DNA of 64,000 bases, from the NCBI GenBank assembly GCA_002368155.1, contig AP018180.1, positions 7,744,561 through 7,808,560 of the forward strand, read 5' to 3'. Below the pieces are notes generated by a model. The model ran no database searches. It had not been told where the DNA came from and saw only the letters and a program-made list of their open reading frames with translations. The DNA is from Nostoc carneum NIES-2107. Its GTDB lineage: Bacteria > Cyanobacteriota > Cyanobacteriia > Cyanobacteriales > Nostocaceae. The position numbers and the translations under genes are program-made. How positions within the stretch are numbered: the first letter of the stretch is position 1; every line of letters begins with the position of its first letter. This document shows, piece by piece, positions 26,893 to 38,234 of this stretch.

Positions 26893-27135
26893 CATTAACC
26901 TCGATTTTCCAAGACTTTCGGGCTTGCTCACAATCTTTACACCCATTTTACACCCAATCAACTTTGGCGATTTAGTTTTTGAGAATTGCCATCGCTTCAA
27001 TAATGTGACATCTAGTGTGATTAATTTGGGAGCATTAATACAAAACCCAACATTGTTTGCTCTTAGCTCAGTTGAATACCATCGAAAAAGTAGCTAAAGC
27101 AGTCTACAAAAATTTATAATTGCTAAATAAAGCTT
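26893..27135. other. Spacer right of the tRNA-Gly half
   Basis: Contains a pair of TTTACACCC sites at 26937-26956, similar to those in the tandem repeats left of the tRNA-Phe half. No gene seen. Confidence 0.5.
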
Positions 27136-27348
27136 TCAAAATAGACGTAGTTTCAAAGCTGAAATACGTTTTTTAAATTGGAGTTTACTTATCTTATAGC
27201 ATTGAGATTGTGGGTAAGGTAACTCCCAAATATCTCGCTGTATATGTTCTTGTTCTACTAATAACTGAATATCAGTTGGTAACTGGGAATATTGACCAAA
27301 TGACCAAGGTTGACCATTTGATAATTCCTTTTCTATGCCATGAAACAT
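27136..27348 (-). CDS. Small hypothetical protein
   Basis: 70 residues (MFHGIEKELSNGQPWSF ...), soluble and charged, with a basic C-terminus (LQFKKRISALKLRLF). An AGG is about 9 bases before the ATG. I do not recognise it. It stands alone in a 1-kb spacer between the integrative element and the aldolase gene. The remaining spacer to 27639 holds no gene. Confidence 0.45.
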   Translation of the reverse strand: MFHGIEKELSNGQPWSFGQYSQLPTDIQLLVEQEHIQRDIWELPYPQSQCYKISKLQFKKRISALKLRLF

Positions 27349-27639
27349 AATGTTGACCTGGGTGATGAATAAGTTATGATTGCAGATGTTTATGTCAATG
27401 TATCAGCAACTTTTTGCTAAGATGCTCTCGTCTCTTTAGACACAGATAGTAATTTTTGCGATCGCTCTCATTCTGCCTGAGCATTTTTGTTAATAATGCT
27501 TTCATCAAAATTGATCGTAGTTGCATAAGTTTTACATCAATGAGAGGCTGCGCCAATGCTTAGAGAAAGTCCACGAGCGTCTTTTGGATTTCAATTTAAA
27601 ATCTAAAATCCAAAATTGTTTACAATGCTCCATAGCTAT

Positions 27640-28401
27640 TTACTCCAATAAATCTGGTTCTTCGCGGACAATTCTGTCATAGAGTGGTTGGAAACTAAAC
27701 CAGCCACCTGCATGAGTTCCAACTTGACTATGGGTTAAAGTAGCAATTTCATGGTCAATAGAAATTGGTTTACCTGCTGCTTCAGCTAAAAGTTGTGCTT
27801 GAGCCGAGCGCTCAAATGTGATATACCACCAAGCAGCTTCATCTACTGTTCTTCCTACTGTCAAAAAGCCGTGATTGCGAAGAATGACAGCTTTTTTTTC
27901 TCCTAATGCTTCAGCAATTCTTTTACCCTCTGAAGTATCAAGAACTACACCCTTATAATCATCAAAAATTGTGTGGTCTTGATAAAAAGCACAAGCATCT
28001 TGAGTTAAAGGGTCAAGTAGACGACCTAAACTTGACCAAGATTTCCCATGCAGAGAATGAGCGTGTGCGGCTGCAATGACATCAGGTCGAGCTTCATGTA
28101 CTTGGGAGTGAATGGCAAAAGCGGCGCGATTAACAGCCGCATCGCCTTTAACTACTTCCCCTTCTCTATCAACCAAAATTAAATCAGAAACACGGATATG
28201 ACCGAAGTAAGTTCCTAGAGGATTTACCCAAAAATGGTCAGTAAATTCTGGGTCACGGGCAGTAATATGACCTGCAATTCCTTCACTGAAACCAAAACGC
28301 CCAAATAGGCGAAATGCCGCCGCTAGACGTTGTTTGCGGTAAAGGCGTTCATCTTCAACTTTTGCAAAAACTGGTGGTTGGGGTCTATCAAATCTCGGCA
28401 T
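27640..28401 (-). CDS. Class II aldolase/adducin-family protein
   Basis: 253 residues. The metal-binding histidines are H113 and H115 (AHAHSLHG) and H177 (RNHGFLTVG), as in the zinc-dependent class II aldolases and the related decarboxylases. An early GIAGHITARDP motif is the phosphate-binding-like region. The substrate cannot be read from sequence. It follows the cysteine-dioxygenase-like gene by 17 bases and an SsuA-like gene beyond, so it may process the carbon skeleton left after organosulfur oxidation. That role is inferred. Confidence 0.85.
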   Translation of the reverse strand: MPRFDRPQPPVFAKVEDERLYRKQRLAAAFRLFGRFGFSEGIAGHITARDPEFTDHFWVNPLGTYFGHIRVSDLILVDREGEVVKGDAAVNRAAFAIHSQVHEARPDVIAAAHAHSLHGKSWSSLGRLLDPLTQDACAFYQDHTIFDDYKGVVLDTSEGKRIAEALGEKKAVILRNHGFLTVGRTVDEAAWWYITFERSAQAQLLAEAAGKPISIDHEIATLTHSQVGTHAGGWFSFQPLYDRIVREEPDLLE

Positions 28402-28418
28402 AGTCTTCCGGTTGTTCT

Positions 28419-29072
28419 TTATAAATTTTCTTTGTCAGGTGCATTGGAATATCCAGAACGAAAAGACTTAACGCTTTTTGCTTCTGGGTTATAGTGATGT
28501 CGCAAAATGTTACCAGTATCATTTCCCATCACATGAATGGAGATAGAGGGAGTAAATACTGTTGTCGCTTTGACTGAATGAATATCTCCATCTGGCGGTA
28601 AGAGACGATAAATATCACCAGCCTTTACTTTATAAGTACCGAGGTTTTGTAACTGTGCTTGTCCTTCAACATCACCGTTATCTAGGCGACGGTAAACAGT
28701 TTCTTCTTGTCTGCCTTTATACAAACCCACTAGCCCCCAAGACAAATGATCGTGTACAGGTGTAATGGAATTAGGCGGAATTACTAAACTAAAGATGGTC
28801 AGCGAACGATCCTGAGAACGATATAGCAACCATTGTCCAATGCCACCGCCTAAACCGCTATGGTGATTTGGCTGGGCGAATTGTTCTGGTAACCAATCTT
28901 GTTTTTTTAGAAGCGTTGCAAAATGGGGTTCTAGGGTATTGAGAGTTTCTTGGCGATCGCGAGTTGTATGAGAGACAATTTGTTTTGCGATCGCTACAAA
29001 CTCACGTAAGTCAGGACTATCAATAAACCATTCGTCTGTTGCTAAGGATTCGAGAATAGTTGTATTAGTCAT
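28419..29072 (-). CDS. Cysteine-dioxygenase-like cupin
   Basis: 217 residues. The cupin iron ligands H107 and H109 (PVHDHLSWGLVG) and H165 (GDIHSVKA) match the three-histidine site of cysteine dioxygenases and 3-mercaptopropionate dioxygenases. These enzymes oxidise thiols to sulfinates with O2. It lies 17 bases before the aldolase gene and 143 bases after an SsuA-like gene, which points to thiol or sulfonate metabolism. Which thiol is not decidable by eye. Confidence 0.83.
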   Translation of the reverse strand: MTNTTILESLATDEWFIDSPDLREFVAIAKQIVSHTTRDRQETLNTLEPHFATLLKKQDWLPEQFAQPNHHSGLGGGIGQWLLYRSQDRSLTIFSLVIPPNSITPVHDHLSWGLVGLYKGRQEETVYRRLDNGDVEGQAQLQNLGTYKVKAGDIYRLLPPDGDIHSVKATTVFTPSISIHVMGNDTGNILRHHYNPEAKSVKSFRSGYSNAPDKENL

Positions 29073-29215
29073 AAAATTCCAGATTTGAGATTTAACTTTT
29101 GGGATTAAGACTTACGCATTTTTGTCATTTGTCATTTGTCATTTGGTAATGGGTAATGGGTAATTGGTAATTGGTGTTTGTTATTTCCCCTTGTCCCCTT
29201 GTCCTCCTTCATTCC

Positions 29216-30289
29216 CTACCTCGTTGCAGTAGTTCCTAAAGGACATACCGAAGCAGCAATATCTACTCGTTTAGGAAGAATTTTTTGCTCTAGTAGCCAG
29301 TCAGCTGTTTTCTGAAGCTTGCTAATATCATCAGCATTGGGAAAGAGGTAAGACTCTGGGCCGCGATTCTTAGTTGCTTGCTTGGCTACAGCTTGCGAAA
29401 CTTTGAGTTCCTTCACCATAAAATCTGCGGCTGCATCAGAATGCTGATTCAACCATTCACCATCTTGGCTCAAAGCTGTTAGCGCAGATTTAATTGCTAC
29501 AGGATTATCCTTCGCTGCATCACCACGCACAACCATAATGTTGTAAGTAGGTGCAGGATGTATAGTCGTGATTCGTCGCGCTTTATGTTCTAATTCAGCA
29601 ATGGAAATATAAGGTTCCCAAACAGCCCAACCATCAACCGAACTTTGGTATAACGCTGGTGCAGCATCATTTGGCGATAGGTAAACTCGCTGGACTTTAT
29701 CTTTGGGGATATTTTCTTTTTCTAAAACTTTTAATAACAGGTATTCACCTGCACCGCCTTGGTTCACTGCTACTTTTTTACCAATTAAATCAGCAGGTTT
29801 ACGGATAGAAGAATCGCCGCGCACTAAAATGGCACTACCCAAGGAATCTGGTTTAGGACGCTGTACAGAACCTATACATAGTGGTTGTCCAGAAGCAATT
29901 CCTGAGATGGTAGGAATATCACCGCAACCACCTATGTCTGCACGATTACCATTAAGGGCAGCTAGTAGCGTTGCACAACGATCAAATGGCCCAGTCCATT
30001 CAACTTTAATATTTTGCGTTGTGAGCTGCTTTTCTAGGTCGCCGCGCTGACGCGAAATGGGAATAATCCCGCCTTTTTGGTATCCTAAGCGAACTACGTT
30101 GCTTTTTTGGGGATTTTGATTGCTACTAACAACCTGTGAGGCAGAATTGGAGTTAGCTGGCGGATTCACAGCCGTTTTTTGACTGCAACCAGTAACCATC
30201 AAACTCAGATATGCAACAGCAAGTAAAAAACCACGGTTAGAAGACGCTTGTAATGAGCGAAAGTTATGCTCTTGTAAATAATTCACCAC
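29216..30289 (-). CDS. Sulfonate-type ABC transporter substrate-binding lipoprotein (SsuA-like 1)
   Basis: 357 residues from GTG 30289, with AAGGA 8-11 bases upstream. The lipobox LMVTGC places the lipidated cysteine at C35. The mature part has the SsuA/nitrate-binding pattern: VRLGYQKGGIIPI, GRSDIG-like GNRADIGGCGDIP, IRKPADLIGKKVAVNQGG and a conserved VDGWAVWEPYI. One of four SsuA-like proteins here. No permease is adjacent. A 34-bp dyad operator at 30365 lies 76 bases upstream. Confidence 0.88.
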   Translation of the reverse strand: MVNYLQEHNFRSLQASSNRGFLLAVAYLSLMVTGCSQKTAVNPPANSNSASQVVSSNQNPQKSNVVRLGYQKGGIIPISRQRGDLEKQLTTQNIKVEWTGPFDRCATLLAALNGNRADIGGCGDIPTISGIASGQPLCIGSVQRPKPDSLGSAILVRGDSSIRKPADLIGKKVAVNQGGAGEYLLLKVLEKENIPKDKVQRVYLSPNDAAPALYQSSVDGWAVWEPYISIAELEHKARRITTIHPAPTYNIMVVRGDAAKDNPVAIKSALTALSQDGEWLNQHSDAAADFMVKELKVSQAVAKQATKNRGPESYLFPNADDISKLQKTADWLLEQKILPKRVDIAASVCPLGTTATR

Positions 30290-30364
30290 AATTTATTCCT
30301 TCATCTCAATTGTTGAGAGTTGAAGCAGCAGCCGTATTTGTTTAATTTGAGAGGCGAAACCATT

Positions 30365-30398
30365 AATCTACATAAAATCGATATATATATCGTAGATT
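30365..30398. promoter_or_regulatory. 34-bp dyad AATCTAC-N20-GTAGATT, copy 1
   Basis: Perfect 7-bp inverted half-sites separated by exactly 20 bases, with an inner palindrome CGATATATATATCG. The same half-sites and spacing occur at 56205-56238, upstream of another SsuA-like gene, and both begin CATTAATCTAC. The most likely reading is an operator for a dimeric or tetrameric regulator such as a LysR-type protein. Confidence 0.75.
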
Positions 30399-31259
30399 AA
30401 AATCAAGCATACCATCTTTTTGCTTGACTATATAATCTCAAGCCGAGATTTTTTTGATTTCAGGCATTGCCATGAGCAGAAATCTTATATATAAAGGTTT
30501 TTGTGAGTTGGTATTGCCTGGGTATGCACTATTATGGTTAGTGGGTGAATCAAACTAACGTTGCTGGTGAATCAATATTGGCGCACAAACTTTACCTCTA
30601 TTTCACCTACCTTTTTTTGCAGAATCAGGGTTGGCGAAATAAGTATATTTTACAAATATTAAAAAAATATGTAGTTTTTTGAATATCTATTTTTTTTTGA
30701 TTCCTGCTTCAATGTGCTTGAACGAAAAATTTTATACTCTTTTAAGATGATGAGAGAAAAAACATAAATTTTCCTCTCACACCATCTTTATATATAGGAA
30801 AATTTTGACTGGTAAGGGGCAGATGTAAATAATGTTTTTACCAGTCAATATCTCAAGATTAGGTATCCCAATCGATCCCAGGTTAATACTCAGTACGCAT
30901 CACCGTAAAAGGGGGTCGGAAATATTGAGGTTTGACGTTGGCTATAACGAAATTAAACCCAACCAACTAATGATTGAATTCTCTAATGTTGACTGTTGAC
31001 TGTTGACTGTTAACAGCCCTGATAATTAGTTATGCAATTTAGACGGGCGTTAGCTAATCTCTGGTTATACCTATACCTGAGTTGTTATCAATTAATAATT
31101 CTCCCAATAATCAAATTAGAGAAAACGCGCATTTTCTCTAATTTTCTCTGCAATATAAAAAGTCAAAGATTGTTTAAGTTACATCAGACTCAATCTTGAG
31201 CTATCGCCTCTCAGTTTTTCAACTATTAACAAATCTCCTCCTATGGTGAGGTAGTAATT
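30399..31259. other. Long intergenic spacer
   Basis: About 860 bases between two divergent genes. Contains a short ACTGTTG tandem run near 30990-31010 and AT-rich stretches. I see no gene, RNA or clear promoter other than the dyad at 30365. Confidence 0.5.
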
Positions 31260-32609
31260 ATGACAACCTTGTCAGTTTCACAAAAGTCAGGAAGCATTCA
31301 ATTAGCTGAACTGGCTAAAGACACTATTGTGGCTTTAATCATTCAAGTGACTGGTTTAGTTTTGATATATCTCCTACAAATATTTCTGGCACAGTGGATG
31401 GGAAAAACTGAATATGGCATTTATGAATATGTCATGTCTTGGTCGTTATTGTTAGCAGTTCCCGCAGAATTAGGTTTACCTACGACGGTTTTGCGTTTGC
31501 TTCCAGAATACCGAGTTAAGCAGGAATGGGGACGTTTACAAGGTTTAGTTCGTGGTTGTTGGTTACTCGTATTTTCCAACAGTTTACTGTTGATTATCTG
31601 CGCTACAGGGACAATTTTAGTTATTAATTATTACCACAGTTTTGTCTATGCAACTCCGCTATTGTTGGGGATGGGATTAGTATTACTACAGAGTTTGGCT
31701 AGGTTTCAACAAGAAACAGGAAGAGCGATGGAGGATATTCTTGTAGCCTTTATTCCATCACAAATTATCTGGCCTGTTTTGGTGCTGGCTGGTGGCTTTG
31801 TATTTATGCAAACCCAGGATGATTTGACTAGCGTACCAATGATTGCGATCGCCTCTGGTATGTTTATCGCGATTGTTGTCGTGCAACTATACTTATTGTG
31901 GAAGAAATTACACAGTGATTTTGTAGCAGCAACGCCAGTTTATGCTTACCGTGAGTGGTTAAATATTGCGGTAATTTTGTTAATTCAACAAGCATCTTTT
32001 GGGATTTTAAGCCAAACAGATACAGTGATGATTGGTTCATTTATCGGCCCGGAAGCAGCAGGTATTTACAACGCAGCAGTAAAAACAGCTGCTTGGACAA
32101 GTTTTGTTTTACAAATTGTGAATATGGTAGCTGCACCTGTATTTACAACTTTGTACACTAAAGGCGATATCCCAGAGTTACAAAAGGTGGTTTCTTGCGT
32201 AACTAATTGGATTTTCTGGCCGACTGTCGCCATGACATTGTTACTCATGAGCTTTACGCAACCGATTCTCAATCTGTTTGGTGCAGGTTTTGTTGAAGCG
32301 AGTTTGTCCTTAAAAATTCTGATTATGGGACAGATGGTAAATGCTTTATGTGGTTCCGTAGGGATTTTGATGATTATGACTGGTCATCAAAATAAATCTT
32401 TGCCTGTAATTGTTGCTAGTGCCTTACTCAATATAGTCTTGAATGCGATATTAATTCCCATATTTAATATTACTGGGGCAGCGATCGCAACAAGTTTCAC
32501 CATGATTGTCTGGAATATTTGGTTAGGTGCTTTGGTTGTTAAATATGTTGGTGTGCGTCCTTCAGTTTTTTACACTCTATTTGATAGGGGAAATGAATCA
32601 ATCAGCTAA
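31260..32609 (+). CDS. Polysaccharide flippase / oligosaccharide translocase (MATE-like)
   Basis: 449 residues with 12-14 hydrophobic segments across the length and no ATPase domain. Motifs such as LAQWMGKTEYGIYEYVMSW and SQTDTVMIGSFIGPEAAGIYNAA are typical of Wzx-type polysaccharide flippases. It moves lipid-linked sugars across the inner membrane. It is flanked by unrelated genes, and no glycosyltransferase is adjacent, so the substrate is unknown. A terminator follows at 32646. Confidence 0.85.
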   Translation: MTTLSVSQKSGSIQLAELAKDTIVALIIQVTGLVLIYLLQIFLAQWMGKTEYGIYEYVMSWSLLLAVPAELGLPTTVLRLLPEYRVKQEWGRLQGLVRGCWLLVFSNSLLLIICATGTILVINYYHSFVYATPLLLGMGLVLLQSLARFQQETGRAMEDILVAFIPSQIIWPVLVLAGGFVFMQTQDDLTSVPMIAIASGMFIAIVVVQLYLLWKKLHSDFVAATPVYAYREWLNIAVILLIQQASFGILSQTDTVMIGSFIGPEAAGIYNAAVKTAAWTSFVLQIVNMVAAPVFTTLYTKGDIPELQKVVSCVTNWIFWPTVAMTLLLMSFTQPILNLFGAGFVEASLSLKILIMGQMVNALCGSVGILMIMTGHQNKSLPVIVASALLNIVLNAILIPIFNITGAAIATSFTMIVWNIWLGALVVKYVGVRPSVFYTLFDRGNESIS

Positions 32610-32645
32610 ATGTGATGAAACAATAACTATGTAAAGTTTTGTTAG

Positions 32646-32673
32646 GGAAAAGGGAAAAAACCTTTTCCTTTTT
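32646..32673 (+). terminator. Intrinsic terminator after the flippase gene
   Basis: A stem GGAAAAGG/CCTTTTCC with a 7-base loop, followed by five T. About 37 bases after the flippase stop. Confidence 0.75.
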
Positions 32674-32771
32674 GCTTGCACCTATGGCAGAGACTGATAA
32701 AATACTAAAAGCCGATAGACTTACAGTTAATTGTTGGCACTAGTACTAAAAAAATATATTTGATGCAGTAA

Positions 32772-34079
<1,308 letters not shown>

Positions 34080-34127
34080 GGATAAAAGTCAAGAGTCAGA
34101 GTCAAGAGTCAAACGTTATCTTCGTCG

Positions 34128-34196
34128 TCCCCAGTACCTAGTACCCATTACCTAGTACCCAGTACCCAGTACCCAGTCCCCAGTCCCCAGTCCCCA
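34128..34196. repeat. Short tandem repeat tract (AGTACCC and CCCCAGT units)
   Basis: Heptamer-based tandem repeats that fill the metY-metX spacer: about four AGTACCC-like, then three CCCCAGT units. Similar tracts occur at 45152-45187 and 57435-57492. These are the heptamer repeats common in Nostocales. Confidence 0.85.
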
Positions 34197-34199
34197 TAA

Positions 34200-35255
34200 A
34201 TGAAATACCAGCATTTAATTTCACCACAAACACATTATTATCAACTCTCGCAGCCGTTTAAGTTAGAGGGAGGTGAAGTTTTAACTGGGGTGCAAATTGC
34301 TTATCGAACTTGGGGAAAGTTAAATTCACAAGGCGATAATGGAGTGCTAATTTGTCATGCTTTGACTGGTTCGGCTGATGCGGATGTTTGGTGGGAAGAT
34401 TTATTTGATTCAGGAAAAGCATTTGATGGCGATCGCGATTTTATCGTATGCAGTAACATTTTAGGAAGTTGTTACGGCACTACAGGCGCGACTAGCATTA
34501 ATCCCCAAACCGGAATTCCTTACGGCGCATCATTTCCCGCCATTACCATTCGGGATATGGTGCGCTTACAAGCCGAACTGATTCAATATCTGGGAATTAA
34601 ATCTTTGCAACTCGTAATTGGTGGTTCCCTGGGGGGAATGCAAGTACTAGAGTGGGCTTTATTATATCCAGAAATAGTGAGAGCGATCGCACCCATTGCC
34701 ACATCTGGGAGACATTCGGCTTGGTGTATTGGACTGAGTGAAGCCCAAAGACAAGCTATCTATAACGATCCTAACTGGAAAGGGGGTAACTATACAGATG
34801 AGGAACCACCCAACCAAGGATTAGCCGTCGCACGGATGATGGCGATGAGTATGTATCGTTATTGGGAAAGCTTTACAGAACGCTTTGGACGACAGTATGA
34901 TGACTCTGCGAATCAATATGCGATCGCTAGCTACTTACAACATCATGGACAAAAGCTAGTAGAAAGATTTGATGCCAATACTTACATTACTCTTACCAAA
35001 GCGATGGATAGTCATGATATCGCCCAAGGTAAAGACTATGAATCTGTTTTGCAAACTATTAAACAACCTACTTTAGTTGTCGCTATTGATTCTGACATTC
35101 TTTATCCCCCAATAGAACAACAAGAATTAGCAGATTTCATTCCGAATGCTCAACTAGTTTGGCTGAAATCAACCTACGGACACGATGCATTTTTAGTTAA
35201 TACACAAACACTCAATAAATTTATAATTAACTTTCGACAATCTATATATAAATAG
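34200..35255 (+). CDS. metX: Homoserine O-acetyltransferase
   Basis: 351 residues, alpha/beta hydrolase. The nucleophile is S143 in VIGGSLGGMQVLEW, with the acid in AIDSDILYPP and the histidine in YGHDAFLV. It acylates homoserine for the direct sulfhydrylation route. The gene follows metY. Acetyl rather than succinyl donor is assumed from family. Confidence 0.92.
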   Translation: MKYQHLISPQTHYYQLSQPFKLEGGEVLTGVQIAYRTWGKLNSQGDNGVLICHALTGSADADVWWEDLFDSGKAFDGDRDFIVCSNILGSCYGTTGATSINPQTGIPYGASFPAITIRDMVRLQAELIQYLGIKSLQLVIGGSLGGMQVLEWALLYPEIVRAIAPIATSGRHSAWCIGLSEAQRQAIYNDPNWKGGNYTDEEPPNQGLAVARMMAMSMYRYWESFTERFGRQYDDSANQYAIASYLQHHGQKLVERFDANTYITLTKAMDSHDIAQGKDYESVLQTIKQPTLVVAIDSDILYPPIEQQELADFIPNAQLVWLKSTYGHDAFLVNTQTLNKFIINFRQSIYK

Positions 35256-35438
35256 TATTGGACTTACGCGATAAATCTCCCAAAACCTCTTTACTTCTTG
35301 TTCTTTGCGTACTTCGTGGTTCGTTTTTTCATGATTTTGCGTAAGTCTATAGTAATTAAAGTTTTCTCTCTACGTTCTCTGCGCCTCTGCGGTAGAAAAT
35401 AAAGTACTCCAGACGCAGAGTACACAGAAAAAGGAGGA

Positions 35439-36296
35439 TTAAAAAACGGGTATTAATCTACCTTTATATTCTTTAGTTATGAAATCTCTTACTTGGGGAT
35501 TAACAAGGAGATTATTTAACTTTTGAATTTTTTCTTCATTTTCTCGCCCCTGCAATGTGACTAAAGCAAGAGCATATTTTTTGTCCTTAACTGTTTCTGC
35601 TCCCATAGAATTAGGTTCTATCCCCGCTAAAGCCACAGTTTGAGCCGAAGAAACGATGAAATCTACATCATTAATCGCTCGGACAACTTGGACACCTTCT
35701 ACTTCTTTAATTTTCAAACTTTTAGGATTAGCTGCAATATCTCTTTGCGTCACAAATTCGCCAATATTATCTTTTAACTTAATGAGACCATTAGCTGCTA
35801 ATAATCTTAACCCTCTATCATTATTAATTACATCGTTAGCAATAGTCACAGTGGCATTCTGGGGAATTTCATTCACTGATTTGATATTTTTAGAAAAAAG
35901 GCCCAGAGTATTGAGATAAATTGTATTCAACGGTACTAAATTAATTTTAAGTTCCTTGGCAGCATTATTCATAAAAGGTTTATGCTGAAAGAAATTAGCA
36001 TCAATTACCTTATCTCGTAATGCTGTATTAGGCTGTATCCAATCATTAAATTTCACCACCTCAATTTTTAACTTTTCTTGAGGCGCGAGACTCTTGTTAA
36101 TAAATTTCAAAATATCTTCCGAAACTATCCCAGTCACCCCAACTTTAATTGTCTCCTCTTCTTCAGCCTTAGCGACAGTTCCAGAAATTCGGCTACAACC
36201 TGCAAACAAAAGTGAAGCGGTAAATGCACTTCCTGCTGTGAGGAAGAAACGGCGATTAGTTTTTGTCAAGGGAAGTAAATGCTGCTGTTTCTTCAT
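35439..36296 (-). CDS. metQ: Methionine ABC transporter substrate-binding lipoprotein (MetQ 1)
   Basis: 285 residues from ATG 36296. The frame is open to TTG 36317, but the ATG gives the better signal: TNRRFFLTAGSAF, then LLFAGC with the lipidated C34. The NlpA/MetQ pattern follows: IKVGVTGIVSEDILKF, DANFFQHKPFM and KGRLIPVF at the end. Second of two MetQ genes in the same - strand run. It is separated from metI by 171 bases. Confidence 0.9.
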   Translation of the reverse strand: MKKQQHLLPLTKTNRRFFLTAGSAFTASLLFAGCSRISGTVAKAEEEETIKVGVTGIVSEDILKFINKSLAPQEKLKIEVVKFNDWIQPNTALRDKVIDANFFQHKPFMNNAAKELKINLVPLNTIYLNTLGLFSKNIKSVNEIPQNATVTIANDVINNDRGLRLLAANGLIKLKDNIGEFVTQRDIAANPKSLKIKEVEGVQVVRAINDVDFIVSSAQTVALAGIEPNSMGAETVKDKKYALALVTLQGRENEEKIQKLNNLLVNPQVRDFITKEYKGRLIPVF

Positions 36297-36467
36297 AAAC
36301 AAATTTAAAATTGACAATTAACTAAACCTCACCCAGAAACGCAAAGAAACCAGCAAAGTATCTCTAAAAAAACTCCGCGTACCTCCGCGTGAACTTCGCG
36401 CGACGGCAGTCGCTACAACGGGGGGGGAACCCCCGCAACGCGCTGCCTCCCCTCTGCGTTAAAAAAA

Positions 36468-37124
36468 TTACTTCTTCCGCAACTGTCGTGCCAACAAATC
36501 ACCCAAAAACTGAATAATCTGCACCAACAAAATCAGCACAATAATTGTGGCAAACATAACTCCCACATCAAACCGTTGATAGCCGTATTGAATTGCTAAA
36601 TTACCCAAACCACCGCCACCAACAGCCCCAGCCATTGCAGAAGAATTCAAGAGACTCACAATTAAAATTGTGACACCCAAAACAATCGAAGGTAACGCTT
36701 CGGGAATCAAAACTTTTAAAACAATTTGCCAATAGTCACAGCCCATTGCTTCTGCTGCTTCTATTAACCCTTTATCAACTTCAAGAATGCTAGTTTCCGC
36801 AATTCTTCCAAAGAAGGGAATCGCGGCGAGAGTCAAAGGAACAAGTGCGGCGGTACTACCGATAGAAGTACCAACAATTAATCGCGTTAAAGGCGTAAGA
36901 ACTACAAGTAAAATAATAAATGGAAAAGAACGCCCAGTATTAACTATTGCACTTAATATTTTGTTGAGTTTGGGAGCATAGAGAACATTACCAGGACTAG
37001 TCATTACTAACAATAAACCCACAGGTAAACCCAAAAGTATCGCGACAACGGCGGAGACTCCCACCATGTAAAAAGTCTCCTGACTTGCAAGCAATAAACT
37101 GTTAATTAATTCCCATCCTTGCAT
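36468..37124 (-). CDS. metI: Methionine ABC transporter permease
   Basis: 218 residues with five predicted membrane segments and the EAA-like loop (AAEAMGCDYWQIVLKVLIPEA). The start codon overlaps the metN stop by one base (TAATG), so the two are translationally coupled. Imports methionine with MetN and MetQ. Confidence 0.94.
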   Translation of the reverse strand: MQGWELINSLLLASQETFYMVGVSAVVAILLGLPVGLLLVMTSPGNVLYAPKLNKILSAIVNTGRSFPFIILLVVLTPLTRLIVGTSIGSTAALVPLTLAAIPFFGRIAETSILEVDKGLIEAAEAMGCDYWQIVLKVLIPEALPSIVLGVTILIVSLLNSSAMAGAVGGGGLGNLAIQYGYQRFDVGVMFATIIVLILLVQIIQFLGDLLARQLRKK

Positions 37125-38101
37125 TAATGCACCTCAACTGCATATTCTGAGTTATGTAAGTATTCCAAAGCTTGCGTTACCTTAATTCCTGCAAGTTCAA
37201 CTTGAAACTGACCGACACGGCGATCGCCTACCGTTTCCACGCTACCATTGAGGATATTCACATCGACATCAAAGCGACGCGCCAAGGTAGTAAATATAGA
37301 ATTTCTTGCACTTTCGTCAGCAAATGCGACTGTTGCTAAAACTGCCCCAGGACGAGGTATATAGTTATGAGAGCGGGGAAAGAACTCTCTAGCTAATAAA
37401 GAATCAGGTTGAGATGCTAAATCAGTGACGCTACCTTGTTCTACAACCTTACCAGCATGGAGTATGGCCACGCTATCGCAGATTTGTTTAACTACACCCA
37501 TTTCATGAGTAATTAGCAAAATCGTCAATCCCATACGTTGATTCAAGTCACGTAATAGTTCTAAAATTGAACGTGTAGTTTGGGGATCGAGGGCTGATGT
37601 TGCTTCATCGGAAAGTAATACATTTGGTTCCCCTGCTAAGGCGCGCGCAATTCCCACCCGTTGCTTTTGTCCCCCAGAAAGTTGTGCGGGGTAAGCATTG
37701 GCTTTACCTTCCAAACCTACCAATGAAAGCAATTCTTCGACTTTGGCTTTGCGTCGTAATTTGCTATAACCAATAACTTCCAAAGGGAAAGCGATATTTT
37801 CAGCCACAGTTCTGCAACTGAGTAAATTAAAGTGTTGAAAAATCATTCCTATACGCTGGCGTGCTTGACGCAAAGCAATACCCGAAAGGCCTGTCATTTC
37901 TTGTCCATTAACTCTTACATAACCAGAAGTAGGTTTTTCCAATTGATTAACACAGCGAATTAGGGTACTTTTACCTGCGCCACTTTGACCTAATACGCCG
38001 AAGATTTCACCTGCTTTAACGTGTAGATTTACACCATCTAAAGCGACTATTTTATGTTCGCCTTGGTGGTAGATTTTGCGGATATCAATAAACTCTATCA
38101 T
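37124..38101 (-). CDS. metN: Methionine ABC transporter ATPase
   Basis: 325 residues. Walker A is GQSGAGKST, the signature is LSGGQKQR, and Walker B is VLLSDEATSALD. A C-terminal NIL domain (about 255-325: RFDVDVNILNGSVETV) is the methionine-sensing regulatory domain of MetN proteins. It overlaps metI by one base. Full-length. Confidence 0.95.
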   Translation of the reverse strand: MIEFIDIRKIYHQGEHKIVALDGVNLHVKAGEIFGVLGQSGAGKSTLIRCVNQLEKPTSGYVRVNGQEMTGLSGIALRQARQRIGMIFQHFNLLSCRTVAENIAFPLEVIGYSKLRRKAKVEELLSLVGLEGKANAYPAQLSGGQKQRVGIARALAGEPNVLLSDEATSALDPQTTRSILELLRDLNQRMGLTILLITHEMGVVKQICDSVAILHAGKVVEQGSVTDLASQPDSLLAREFFPRSHNYIPRPGAVLATVAFADESARNSIFTTLARRFDVDVNILNGSVETVGDRRVGQFQVELAGIKVTQALEYLHNSEYAVEVH

Positions 38102-38234
38102 TTACAAACTTCTCCATAGATATAAGTTAAATTTTCATCCTCTCTGCGTTTCTGCGCCTCTGCGTGATACGAACCGCGTACTGCAAAGCAGAACCCGCAG
38201 ATGAGGCGCGAAGGGCACAAAGAGAAGAGAGTTT

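Noticed and set aside
34128-34196. Possible CRISPR array
   Set aside because: Heptamer units without unique spacers; same tract type as at 45152 and 57435.
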